Assembly (NCBI RefSeq): GCF_015687175.1
Contig: NZ_JADPQG010000001.1
Span: 1,426,001-1,490,000 of the forward strand
Source: Reinekea sp. G2M2-21
GTDB lineage: Bacteria > Pseudomonadota > Gammaproteobacteria > Pseudomonadales > Natronospirillaceae
Length of the DNA stretch: 64,000 nucleotides
Direction of reading: 5' to 3'
Shown: piece after piece, positions 47,889 through 56,734 of the stretch
How the letters are laid out: each line of letters opens with the position of its first letter
Numbering within the stretch: position 1 is the first letter of the stretch
Notes under the pieces: generated by a model
Database searches by the model: none
Told to the model about the DNA's origin: nothing
Seen by the model: only the letters and a program-made list of their open reading frames with translations
Made by a program: the position numbers and the translations under genes

Positions 47889-50800
47889 TTAAACACCCGA
47901 CAAAGCTTGCTCAATTAAGCCTTTTAGTTGCAGCGGACGAACAGGTTTTTTTAATAGGTTGAAACCGCTGCTTTTGGTGGCCAATCGCACTTCATCGGTG
48001 TAATCAGCGGTTATGACAATCACTGGAATATCCGTTAACCAACTGTCCTGCCACGAGGACACAACATTGAGTCCGGTTTGAGAGTCGTTCAGGTGGTAAT
48101 CAATAATCACCAAGTCTGGCTTGCAAGCCGCGATCAATTCATTGGCCGCGCGCTCGTCAAGAGCGACGTCGACTTCATAACCCCATTCGCTGATCAAACT
48201 TTCCATACCATCTATAATCAACTGTTCATTGTCCACGCACAGAATCCTGAAAGCCCGATTACGTTCGCCATCTTTTTCTGCTTCGGCTTTTTGCTCCTTC
48301 GGCTTACTTCCAACCGGAACCGTAACCGAAAAACGACTACCCTCGCCAACCCTGGAGTCAATTTCAATAGGGTGATCCAACAACTTAGACATGCGTTTCA
48401 CAATAGCCAGTCCCAAGCCGAGACCCTTTTCGTTGCTGATGATTTCCGGAACCCGGTAGAATTCATCAAATATGGCCTTGCATTGAAATTCAGTTAAGCC
48501 CGGACCTGTGTCAAAGATATCAATCCGGCAACGGTCTCCTTTGCGTCGCACACCTAATAAAACCCGACCATTCTGGCAATACTTCAACGCATTGCTGATC
48601 AGATTTTGAAGAATCCTGCGCAATAAACGACCGTCTGTTTTCAAGTACAAGCTACTGGATACAACTTTAAATTCTACGTTGCGATCCTGCGCAATAACAC
48701 CGAACTCTTCCTCGAGTGAATGCAGCAAATCATGCAGAGATATGGTTGATACCGATGGTCGAATAATATCCGAATCCAGCTTTGAGATTTCCAGTAATTC
48801 GTTGAGCAAATTTTCCGCCGAGTGCAAGGATTGCTCAATTTGCTGCCCGAGTCTTAACAAAGACTCGTCTCCACCCTGCCGTTTTAATTTGGCCTGTAAA
48901 CTTGCGGCAAATAACGCCGCCGAGTTTAAAGGCTGCACCAGATCGTGTCCTGCCGCAGCGAGAAAACGGGTCTTATTCTTATTGGCTTTTTCTAATTCAA
49001 CGTTTGATTGTTGCAGTGCCTGCGTTCTTTTGTTCACGGTTTCTTCCAACACTTCATTACTGCGCCGCAACTGATCTTCAATTTTTCGGCGTTCTGTAAT
49101 ATCGGTGTACACAGTGATGTAGCCACCGTCGGGCATTGGACGTCCTTGAATTTCCAAAAAGGATCCATCAACGCGTTGCCGCTCATAGCGATAGGACTCA
49201 CCAGAGTAAAGATGTTCTAAACGTTTTCTGACCAGAATATCGACATCACCCGGACCACACTCCCCGATCTGCGCGTTGTGCCGGATCAAATCTTCTACCG
49301 GCCTTCCTATCGATAACATTTCATCGGGGTATTGAAACATCTGTTGATAAGTCTGATTCCAGGCAACAATGTTTAAATCCTGATCCACAATGCTCAAACC
49401 CTGATTAATAGATTGCAACGCGGAGTTTAGCAGGTCACGATTAAACTTAAGCACCTGAGAAGCTTCATCAACAATACTGCTGACGTCACGCCAAGTCATT
49501 CCCTGCCGTTCTTCAATTTGCTCAAATAGGAGTCGAGCGGCTGGCGCACCCAAAACTGAAGCTAATGTCCGTTCAGCCTTATGCAATAGTTCATTATCAG
49601 CAACCTCATCAGACAACAGACGGCCATTTAACGGATTCACATAGGTTTCAAACAGGCTCTGCAACTTCTCCTGTGTAATAAATTTTCCGATCAATGCATG
49701 TAGATCGCCAATGGAAATGTGTCGCGATTCCTGAGCCTGATCGTGTCGCGAATGGTGGACAAAACGCGAAGCTTGCAAACGATCTTTCAGAGACTCCTGC
49801 CCGTAGGCGGAACCCAGCAACAAACCAAGTACATTCATTGCCAGGCTCCAGGCGGTACCGTGTACGACCGGATCCATACCCTGCAAACCAAATAAGCCAT
49901 AGGGGTGTAAAATACTGAGATTAAACAGCGCTTCATCGACACCGTTTGGCAGTAACCCGGATCTCGCAAAAAGCGGCAGCATCAGAGTATAGAACCAGGT
50001 AATAAAACCTAAGGTTAACCCCCAGATAGCGCCATTTCGGTTGACCCCGGTCCAGAACAAACCAAGTACCAGAGCTGGCATAAACTGAGATACAGCGACA
50101 AAGGACGTTAAGCCAATAGCAATGAGACCTTCAAATTCAACGATCAACCGGTAGTAAAAAAACGCGGCTAAAACAATCAACAGGATACCGACCCGGCGCA
50201 GATGCAATACGTTACGGCCCATGGTCTCTGAACTGGCTCGCCACCAACCCAGTTTGATCAGCAACGGCAGCATAATCTCATTTGATAACATCGTACTCAG
50301 TGCAACTGTAGCGACAATAACCATAGACGTTGCAGCGGACAGACCGCCTATAAATGCAAGCATAGCCAAGTCCGCTCGGCCCATGGCCAGCGGCAGTTTT
50401 AAAACCAGGTATTCGAGATCCAACGGGTTGGTTGAAAAATGCAGAAAACCGACTATCGCTAAGGGTGCGATAAAGAAATTTATGGCCGCAAGGTACACCG
50501 GGAAAACCCAGCGCGCTTTCAATAGGTCTCTTTCACTTTGGTACTCAACGACCGCAACATGAAATTGCCTTGGCAAAGCCACAATACCAATCACACCCAA
50601 AAATATTTGCGTGGTATAGATATAGGCATTATCGAAGCCGTTTAAAAAGTGTTGTGTTTCCGGAGCATTCAGCGCGCCTTTGATCACTTCCAGAAAGCCG
50701 TCACCCACTACGTTGACGGCCCACAGACCGATGACCAAAAACACAAACAACTTAACAACGGCTTCGAACGCAATGGCTAACATCATGCCCGGATGATGCT

Positions 50801-51341
50801 CGGAAGTATCCAGATGTCGAGTTCCAAACAAAATCGCAAAACAGCCCATAGCCAATGATACATACAAGGCGGAGTCGTTCAGCCAACTGTCGGCTTGCGC
50901 CTGAACCCCGGACACCAGATTAAAGCTAACTGAGACTGCTTTTAACTGCAGAGCGACATACGGAATAATACCAACAAGGCAAATAGTAGCGGCCAATACA
51001 GACACTGCACGGCTGTGCCCAAATCGGCTGGCAATAAAATCAGATATGGTGGTGACGTTCTCCTGCTTGGCTACGCGTATCAATTTTTTCCAAAAAGCAA
51101 AACCAAACACGAACAATAAGATGGTGCCGATATGCGACGGTGAAAAATACCAACCATTCACCGCAAATTGCTGAGTTGCGCCATAAAATGTCCAACTGGT
51201 ACAGAAAATAGTCAGCGACAAACTGTAAACCCATGGGTGCCAGCGTTGCGATACCGGATGTCGATCACCCCATAACGCTATACCAAAGAGCAGCGCGATG
51301 TAAGCTAACGCAAAGGCGATAAAATAAGGCAAATTCAACAT
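47889..51341 (-). CDS. Hybrid sensor kinase with sodium/solute-symporter domain (CrbS/MxtR/NahK-like)
   Basis: This 1150-residue protein joins an SLC5/PutP-like transport domain of about 12-13 membrane segments (residues ~1-490) to a signalling part. The signalling part has a PAS domain (~650-740, QGLSIVDQDLNIVAWNQ), HisKA with acceptor His in AAGHDLVQPLNSA, HATPase (NLISNALKY, DTGPGLTEFQ, GLGLGLAIVKRM) and a C-terminal receiver (~1030-1150, phospho-Asp in LVIIDYHLNDSQTG). Such proteins in Vibrio and Pseudomonas (CrbS, MxtR) control acetate/acyl-CoA metabolism. Its ATG directly follows the acyl-CoA ligase stop, so the two are translationally linked, which fits sensing of a carboxylate. Confidence 0.92.
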   Translation of the reverse strand: MLNLPYFIAFALAYIALLFGIALWGDRHPVSQRWHPWVYSLSLTIFCTSWTFYGATQQFAVNGWYFSPSHIGTILLFVFGFAFWKKLIRVAKQENVTTISDFIASRFGHSRAVSVLAATICLVGIIPYVALQLKAVSVSFNLVSGVQAQADSWLNDSALYVSLAMGCFAILFGTRHLDTSEHHPGMMLAIAFEAVVKLFVFLVIGLWAVNVVGDGFLEVIKGALNAPETQHFLNGFDNAYIYTTQIFLGVIGIVALPRQFHVAVVEYQSERDLLKARWVFPVYLAAINFFIAPLAIVGFLHFSTNPLDLEYLVLKLPLAMGRADLAMLAFIGGLSAATSMVIVATVALSTMLSNEIMLPLLIKLGWWRASSETMGRNVLHLRRVGILLIVLAAFFYYRLIVEFEGLIAIGLTSFVAVSQFMPALVLGLFWTGVNRNGAIWGLTLGFITWFYTLMLPLFARSGLLPNGVDEALFNLSILHPYGLFGLQGMDPVVHGTAWSLAMNVLGLLLGSAYGQESLKDRLQASRFVHHSRHDQAQESRHISIGDLHALIGKFITQEKLQSLFETYVNPLNGRLLSDEVADNELLHKAERTLASVLGAPAARLLFEQIEERQGMTWRDVSSIVDEASQVLKFNRDLLNSALQSINQGLSIVDQDLNIVAWNQTYQQMFQYPDEMLSIGRPVEDLIRHNAQIGECGPGDVDILVRKRLEHLYSGESYRYERQRVDGSFLEIQGRPMPDGGYITVYTDITERRKIEDQLRRSNEVLEETVNKRTQALQQSNVELEKANKNKTRFLAAAGHDLVQPLNSAALFAASLQAKLKRQGGDESLLRLGQQIEQSLHSAENLLNELLEISKLDSDIIRPSVSTISLHDLLHSLEEEFGVIAQDRNVEFKVVSSSLYLKTDGRLLRRILQNLISNALKYCQNGRVLLGVRRKGDRCRIDIFDTGPGLTEFQCKAIFDEFYRVPEIISNEKGLGLGLAIVKRMSKLLDHPIEIDSRVGEGSRFSVTVPVGSKPKEQKAEAEKDGERNRAFRILCVDNEQLIIDGMESLISEWGYEVDVALDERAANELIAACKPDLVIIDYHLNDSQTGLNVVSSWQDSWLTDIPVIVITADYTDEVRLATKSSGFNLLKKPVRPLQLKGLIEQALSGV

Positions 51342-52979
51342 TTATTCAGACAGCTTCCCCAGATCAAGCAAATAGTTGCGATAAGTATCACGTACATCGA
51401 CCTTACGCAATTTCCCGGTACCGGTATGAGGTAATTCATCGACAACGATAATGGCATCCGGCAACCACCATTTCGCAACTTTTTCCTGCAGAATACGCCG
51501 CAAGGCCTGTTCCTCGTAGGCGACATTGGCTCGTAATGTGATTAACATAATGGGACGTTCATCCCACTTTTCATGCGCCGCTCCGATGACGCAAGCTTCA
51601 TTGACGGCCTCATAGTGCAGCGCTGCGTTTTCTAATTCAACGGAGCTGATCCATTCACCACCGGATTTAATGACATCTTTACTGCGATCCACGACCCGCA
51701 AATACCCTTCGCTGGTAATCACCGCCACGTCGCCCGTTTCAAACCAGCCGTCAATGAACTTATCTTGCCCTTCACCTTTGAAGTAAGAAGACAAGATCCA
51801 CGGTCCACGCACCCGGAGATTGCCTCTGGTTTCGCCATCGTGCGGCAATGGTCGTCCTGCGGCATCAAAGATGTCGATCTCGACACCAAACATCGGCTTT
51901 CCAGCGCTGGATTGTAATTCGTAGCGCTCATCTCTAGTCAAACTCGTCATCGCAGGCGTCATGTTGGCAGCGGTTGCCAATGGCGATGTTTCGGTCATAC
52001 CCCAGATGCCCATCCAATACACGTCGTAAAGTTCCGCGTAGGTTTTTACCAAGGCTTTTGGCGAAGCAGCGCCCCCAACCCCAACCATTTTCAGGGAGTC
52101 AATCGTTAAACCCGTCTGCTGCAAATAGTTATGCAAGGTTAACCAAATGGTAGGGACTGCGTAAGCCTGAGTTATTTTTTCGGCATCAATCAAACGATGA
52201 ATGTTTTCACCGGTTAATGCGCAACCAGGCAACACCAATTTCGCACCGAATAACGGCGCCGAAAATGGAACGCCCCAAGCAACAACGTGGTACATGGGGA
52301 CAATCGGCATGGCCACAGACCATTCGTCGAAATTGAGATATTGACTGCTGCCACTCATCATCGCATGCAGCACCGTGGAACCTTGCTCATACATGACGCC
52401 TTTGGGGTTCCCGGTCGTACCACTGGTGTAACAAAGTCCACAAGGCGCTTTACTGTCCAATCGTGGCCAATCGAAACTATCGGGCTCTGCTGCGATCAGT
52501 GTCTCGTAGCAGTCTAATAAGAGCGAGCTGGATGACGGCATATCCTGTTCTTCGCAAAGAACAACAACGCGTTTCACAGTAGGTATTTTACCGGCGAGAG
52601 CTTCTATTTGAGGCAACAGTTCAGGGTCGACAAAAAGCCACTGATCTTCCGCATGATTAATGATGTAGTCCAATTGCTCTACAAACAGCCGAGCATTCAG
52701 TGTATGAACAACACAGCCCATGCCGGAAATGCCGTAATACAACTCGAAATGTCGATAGTGGTTCACGGCCAGTGTCGCAATTCGACTGCCCTGGGCAAAG
52801 CCCTGTTTGGATAACAGGTTAGCAACCTTGCAGCTGCGACGGTAAGCATCAATGTAGTGATAACGATGTACCGAGTTATTTGGCATGGCAGAAACAATTT
52901 CTTGCTGCGGGAACCTTAATGCTGCGGACTTAAGAATATCGCTGGTATTGAGGGGGTAATCCATCATGTGGGCCGACAT
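51342..52979 (-). CDS. AMP-forming acyl-CoA ligase (medium/long-chain fatty acid type)
   Basis: The enzyme activates a carboxylate to its CoA thioester through an acyl-adenylate. The 545-residue protein carries the AMP-binding loop [15 protein letters not shown], the A5 motif [13 protein letters not shown]7/A8 [14 protein letters not shown] and [21 protein letters not shown] (cited in part), and the catalytic Lys in [13 protein letters not shown]. It resembles AlkK-type medium-chain ligases. AGGAG precedes the ATG. It is upstream of, and abuts, the symporter-type hybrid kinase, suggesting the kinase senses the substrate or product. Confidence 0.9.
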   Translation of the reverse strand: MSAHMMDYPLNTSDILKSAALRFPQQEIVSAMPNNSVHRYHYIDAYRRSCKVANLLSKQGFAQGSRIATLAVNHYRHFELYYGISGMGCVVHTLNARLFVEQLDYIINHAEDQWLFVDPELLPQIEALAGKIPTVKRVVVLCEEQDMPSSSSLLLDCYETLIAAEPDSFDWPRLDSKAPCGLCYTSGTTGNPKGVMYEQGSTVLHAMMSGSSQYLNFDEWSVAMPIVPMYHVVAWGVPFSAPLFGAKLVLPGCALTGENIHRLIDAEKITQAYAVPTIWLTLHNYLQQTGLTIDSLKMVGVGGAASPKALVKTYAELYDVYWMGIWGMTETSPLATAANMTPAMTSLTRDERYELQSSAGKPMFGVEIDIFDAAGRPLPHDGETRGNLRVRGPWILSSYFKGEGQDKFIDGWFETGDVAVITSEGYLRVVDRSKDVIKSGGEWISSVELENAALHYEAVNEACVIGAAHEKWDERPIMLITLRANVAYEEQALRRILQEKVAKWWLPDAIIVVDELPHTGTGKLRKVDVRDTYRNYLLDLGKLSE

Positions 52980-53155
52980 AGAGACTCCTAGCTTATTTTT
53001 ATTTTAACAGCAGTCTAACGAGCCTGTTTAAGCCGGCCTATCAGTCGTTAGCAGGAGAATCGCGACAATCGGCTTTAAAGCGGCCTAATGAGCCCATCGC
53101 CTTACCGGATAATCATATCAGGCTTAATAAACGACAGGCCCATATCCTTGCAACG

Positions 53156-53602
53156 TTAAACACCCAATTGAGAAACCTGATTTTCAAGCCACTGATCAAA
53201 CATCTGGGCAGGCATTGCACCTGCCCGACGCTCAATTTCCTTGCCCTTATAAAACAACAATAAACTCGGGATGCTACGTATCCCCAAACGCTGAGACAGG
53301 GCTGGGGTGGCATCCGCATCGATTTTCACAAACCGGACCCGAGGCTCCCATCCGGTCGCAGCTTGTTCGAATACGGGTGAAAACTGAACACAGGGCGCAC
53401 ACCAGGACGCCCAAAAATCTACGATCACGGGTAAATCGGTGTTTAACACGAATTTATCGAAGTTTTGTTCGCTGACGGTTACCGGTTTATAACTGATAAC
53501 CGGTTGTTTGCATTTACCACAAATGGGCTTATCCCATAGCTTTCCGGCCGGCACCCGATTTGCAGTACCACAATGGCTGCAGGTTGCTTTTAGCATATCC
53601 AT
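53156..53602 (-). CDS. trxC: Thioredoxin 2 (TrxC)
   Basis: TrxC is a cytosolic thiol-disulfide reductant often induced by oxidative stress. The 148-residue protein has the N-terminal zinc finger of two CxxC pairs (CSHCG, CGKC), then a thioredoxin fold with active site FWASWCAPCVQFSP and the cis-Pro segment RSIPSLLLFYKG. It stands alone, 142 bases after the YitT-family gene. Confidence 0.96.
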   Translation of the reverse strand: MDMLKATCSHCGTANRVPAGKLWDKPICGKCKQPVISYKPVTVSEQNFDKFVLNTDLPVIVDFWASWCAPCVQFSPVFEQAATGWEPRVRFVKIDADATPALSQRLGIRSIPSLLLFYKGKEIERRAGAMPAQMFDQWLENQVSQLGV

Positions 53603-53744
53603 AAAAACGCCCCTTTAAATTAGACTTATCTAATAATAGCGATTATTGATATTACAAGCCTTGATCTGAACCGGTATCGATTAATACAGCACACTGACGC
53701 AACCGCGAAACAGTCAATACCCCGTCGTTTTGTTGCGGATACAA

Positions 53745-54347
53745 TCAGGTAATCTGATATCGGCCCGGCTTGTGATTGATCGTCACAACCAGATTCAGGG
53801 CAATAGCCCCCAAAACAGACCACGCCAATATCTCATAAGACACCAGGAAAAAACCGATACAGACAATCGAAACATCCACCGCCATTTGGAATTTACCAGC
53901 ACTGAAACTGAAACGATCCTGCACATATTTCGCTAAAACGCCTAACCCGCCAAGACTGGAAACATGTCGAAACATAATCAAAATTCCCATGCCGACTAGA
54001 AAACCACCCAAAATGGCGGCAAACGCGGGATGTACGAAATCAATATGGATGACCCGATGCAGATTGTCTGATAACAAAGATACTATGGTGACAGATATGA
54101 AGGTATTTATCGTGAAGCGCTTACCCATGCGAGTCCAGGCGAGATAGTAAAACGGCAGATTGATCACAAAGAATATTGTACCGAAGGAGAAAGGCGTTAA
54201 CTGCGTCAATATTAGCGCAATTCCGGCAGTGCCACCGGTTAAAAAGCCGCTCAGTTTGAACAGATAGACCCCGAGCGACACCAACAGCGACGCCGTAAAC
54301 ATGGCAAAGATATCTTCAATGATTGAGTGATGAGTTTGAGGTTTCAA
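53745..54347 (-). CDS. YitT-family (DUF161) inner-membrane protein
   Basis: The protein has about five membrane segments with the family motifs LSGFLTGGTAGIALIL and ILGGFLVGMGILIMFRH, and ends with a hydrophilic tail. YitT-family proteins are predicted transporters of unknown substrate. I prefer the TTG start at 54345-54347 because GGAG lies six bases upstream, giving 200 residues; an earlier TTG would give 212. Canonical DUF161 proteins also have a C-terminal DUF2179 domain, which is absent here. Confidence 0.8.
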   Translation of the reverse strand: MKPQTHHSIIEDIFAMFTASLLVSLGVYLFKLSGFLTGGTAGIALILTQLTPFSFGTIFFVINLPFYYLAWTRMGKRFTINTFISVTIVSLLSDNLHRVIHIDFVHPAFAAILGGFLVGMGILIMFRHVSSLGGLGVLAKYVQDRFSFSAGKFQMAVDVSIVCIGFFLVSYEILAWSVLGAIALNLVVTINHKPGRYQIT

Positions 54348-54483
54348 TAGAATCTCCAAAGGGTAAAACGGTGTTAAACTCAATGACAGCGAGTATTGAG
54401 CCGCCTATCCTACTCATCGAAACCGTACAGTATAGCTTACACCTAAACCTGCTTTTTCAAAAAACGCAGTCAAATGTAAACAA

Positions 54484-55587
54484 TTAAATACGCCAATTGA
54501 GATCTTGAGCAAACCAACGCACAGCGTAGATTGGTGGCAGATGGTTGCTGACAGTCTGCCACTGCGCCCCGCAATCCATACTGTGCCACAGGTTTCCGGT
54601 GGTGGAACCGAACGTCAGCGAATGACCCTGATTATCAACTGTTAAGGCGTGTCGATAAACGAGGTCGTAACAGGCCTCCTGAGGCAGACCCTGCGTTAAT
54701 ACCTGAAAAGACTGGCCGCCATCAGTCGTTTTTAGTACTTTGAGCTGGCCATTTTCCGGGTAGCGGCTTTCATCCTTGATCGCGGGAATAAACCAAGCGG
54801 TGTCCATTTGAGTGGGGTGCACCGCAACGGCAAAACCAAAGCTGGATTTCTGCTCGTGCAAGCATTCCCGCCAATGTTTACCCGCGTCATCTGACACAAA
54901 TATGCCGCAATGATGTTGCACCCACATACGTTTGAAGTCCGACGGTGCCGCGATCAAGCGATGCGGGTCCTGCAGTTCTTCAGAATCGGCCATGTCGTCT
55001 GGCATGTAGGCTGCATTCATACCAGAGCACTTTAAGATCCAGGTATCACCAGCATCATAAGTATGCCAAACACCGCCCACAGACACGGCAATAGTCCAAT
55101 GTTGGTGGTCATCCGGATTGATGGCAATAGAATGCAGCCCACTGTCATCAAAGCCTCCGCCAAACCATTTCTCCCGTTGGGGTGAATACCAGAGACTTTC
55201 ACTTAACTGCCAACTTTGTGCGCCGTCCCGGCTGACAAATAGAGCACCTGGGTTGGTTCCAGCAAGCAGGTAGCCGGGCGATTCTGGCACAGGTTCGAGG
55301 ATCCAGACTTGTTTGATTTGCCATTCAGAGGTATCTGAGGAATCCGCCGGTTTTTTGGGTAATGCCGGGCAACCAATCTCTCGCCAAGACTTTCCTTGAT
55401 CTTCTGACTTATGCATTTTCGGGCCGAAATGCCCCAGATTCAACGCTACATACCAACAACCCGACGCATCAACGCAAGCACTGGTCACCGGATCACCGAG
55501 AAAGTGTTGACTGTGAGATTTCAATCCATGTTCGAGCTGCTCGAACACAAACAATCCTTTGCGGGTACAAACAAACACTGTTGACAT
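54484..55587 (-). CDS. BNR/Asp-box beta-propeller protein, sialidase-like
   Basis: The 367-residue protein has no signal peptide and repeats the Asp-box motif S-x-D-x-G-x-x-W at least four times (SEDQGKSWRE, SRDGAQSWQL, TYDAGDTWIL, SDDAGKHWRE, TTDGGQSFQV). This makes it a beta-propeller of the exo-sialidase/glycosidase-like superfamily. Sialidase catalytic residues were not recognised, so enzyme activity is doubtful. It is followed two bases later by nothing on its strand, but is preceded by a MoaD-like gene two bases upstream, a pairing I have seen repeatedly in proteobacteria. Function unknown. Confidence 0.8.
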   Translation of the reverse strand: MSTVFVCTRKGLFVFEQLEHGLKSHSQHFLGDPVTSACVDASGCWYVALNLGHFGPKMHKSEDQGKSWREIGCPALPKKPADSSDTSEWQIKQVWILEPVPESPGYLLAGTNPGALFVSRDGAQSWQLSESLWYSPQREKWFGGGFDDSGLHSIAINPDDHQHWTIAVSVGGVWHTYDAGDTWILKCSGMNAAYMPDDMADSEELQDPHRLIAAPSDFKRMWVQHHCGIFVSDDAGKHWRECLHEQKSSFGFAVAVHPTQMDTAWFIPAIKDESRYPENGQLKVLKTTDGGQSFQVLTQGLPQEACYDLVYRHALTVDNQGHSLTFGSTTGNLWHSMDCGAQWQTVSNHLPPIYAVRWFAQDLNWRI

Positions 55588-55589
55588 CG

Positions 55590-55859
55590 CTAACCTCCTG
55601 ATAAGGCCTGCATAATGTGCAGCCGATTCACCTCAGTTCGCATTAAATATGGCGCGACGTCACCCTGCACCAACTCCTGATCGATCGCCAGCATGATATG
55701 TTTGCGCAGGTTTCCCTGCTCATCAACAATGTAAGGTTTTAATTGTGGATGTATGGAATATAGCTGGTCCAGAATGTCTTTCAATGTCTGGCCGGCAATG
55801 TCGATTGTGCTGACGTCAACATGCCTGGCCAAATTAGCCGTAAATGAGATTCTGGCCAT
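55590..55859 (-). CDS. MoaD/ThiS-like ubiquitin-fold protein
   Basis: The 89-residue protein from the ATG at 55857-55859 (MARISFTANLARHV) has the beta-grasp fold pattern and ends in LSGG, the Gly-Gly tail that MoaD and ThiS use as a sulfur carrier after adenylation. A GAAGGG sits upstream of the start; an earlier frame adds 25 residues without support. No MoaE or ThiF/MoeB is nearby. It pairs with the BNR-propeller gene (two-base gap) and follows mgsA by ten bases. Sulfur transfer to an unknown acceptor is an inference. Confidence 0.8.
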   Translation of the reverse strand: MARISFTANLARHVDVSTIDIAGQTLKDILDQLYSIHPQLKPYIVDEQGNLRKHIMLAIDQELVQGDVAPYLMRTEVNRLHIMQALSGG

Positions 55860-55869
55860 CGCCCGCCCT

Positions 55870-56313
55870 TCAACCTGCTGGTGTTGATCTGGAAGTATAG
55901 TCGGTGAAATCCGGGTCGTCGGGCAGATAATCACTGTGTAACAGCGGAGAGTGGATCATATAGTCGGCACTGGCTTTGTTGCAGGCAACCGGAATATTGT
56001 ACAAGGCAGCTATGCGCAGCAATGCTTTAATATCAGGATCGTGTGGCTGTGGTTCAAGCGGATCCCAGAAGAAAATCAACAGATCAATTTCTCCCTCTGC
56101 GATTTTTGCGCCTAGTTGTTGATCGCCACCCAATGGTCCACTGAGTAAACGCGTCACCGGTCGCTGCATGGCTTCCTGAATCAAACGACCGGTCGTACCT
56201 GTCGCGTAAATACCCAGATTTTCCATCAAACTTGCTTTGTCGATGGCCCAGGCCACCAGTTCTTTTTTCTTGTTATCGTGCGCTACCAGGGCAATGTTTT
56301 TCTTTTTGGTCAT
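55870..56313 (-). CDS. mgsA: Methylglyoxal synthase
   Basis: MgsA converts dihydroxyacetone phosphate to methylglyoxal, a bypass of lower glycolysis. The 147-residue protein (start MTKKKNIALVAHDNKKKELV) has the family motifs YATGTTGRLIQEA (phosphate binding), LSGPLGGDQQLGAKIAEG with the catalytic Asp, and DLLIFFWDPLEPQPHD. It follows the VanZ-like gene by 16 bases and leads into the MoaD-like gene, so these form a likely operon of unrelated roles. Confidence 0.94.
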   Translation of the reverse strand: MTKKKNIALVAHDNKKKELVAWAIDKASLMENLGIYATGTTGRLIQEAMQRPVTRLLSGPLGGDQQLGAKIAEGEIDLLIFFWDPLEPQPHDPDIKALLRIAALYNIPVACNKASADYMIHSPLLHSDYLPDDPDFTDYTSRSTPAG

Positions 56314-56329
56314 ACTGCGTATACCTTGT

Positions 56330-56677
56330 CTAGTGATGTTGTATCTGTCGGAATTTTTGAAAAATGACAATAGCAGCACAACCCAATACCACACCAGCGC
56401 TATTTGCCAAAACGTCGGCATAGCTCAACATTCGGTAACTGGTTTGCCCCTGCAGAATTTCGATCATAATGCCCCAGCCAATCACACCCACCGTCACAAA
56501 CCGGTATCGTTTATAAGCGAGATAACCCAACACCATTAAGGAGAAATACGCGATCAGATGATTAACCTTGTCGTTAGGGGAAACATCTGGGTGCTCGATT
56601 GGTAAGAGTGACAACACCAAAACAGTCACCAATGCAGCATAAAACAGGACTTTAAAAATAGAATCTTTGTTCACCAT
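56330..56677 (-). CDS. VanZ-family membrane protein
   Basis: The 115-residue protein has four membrane segments with VanZ-type motifs: DKVNHLIAYFSLMVLGYLAY with the conserved His, and EILQGQTSYRMLSYADVLANSAGVVLG with conserved Glu/Asp (cited in part). VanZ proteins confer low teicoplanin resistance in enterococci; small gammaproteobacterial members are uncharacterised. AAGGA precedes the ATG. It is divergent from the adenylate cyclase gene. Confidence 0.8.
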   Translation of the reverse strand: MVNKDSIFKVLFYAALVTVLVLSLLPIEHPDVSPNDKVNHLIAYFSLMVLGYLAYKRYRFVTVGVIGWGIMIEILQGQTSYRMLSYADVLANSAGVVLGCAAIVIFQKFRQIQHH

Positions 56678-56734
56678 AGCTTCCTTTGAAAATGGGCTAG
56701 TCTTAGTTTGAGTATCCGACGAACCCGCACCATT

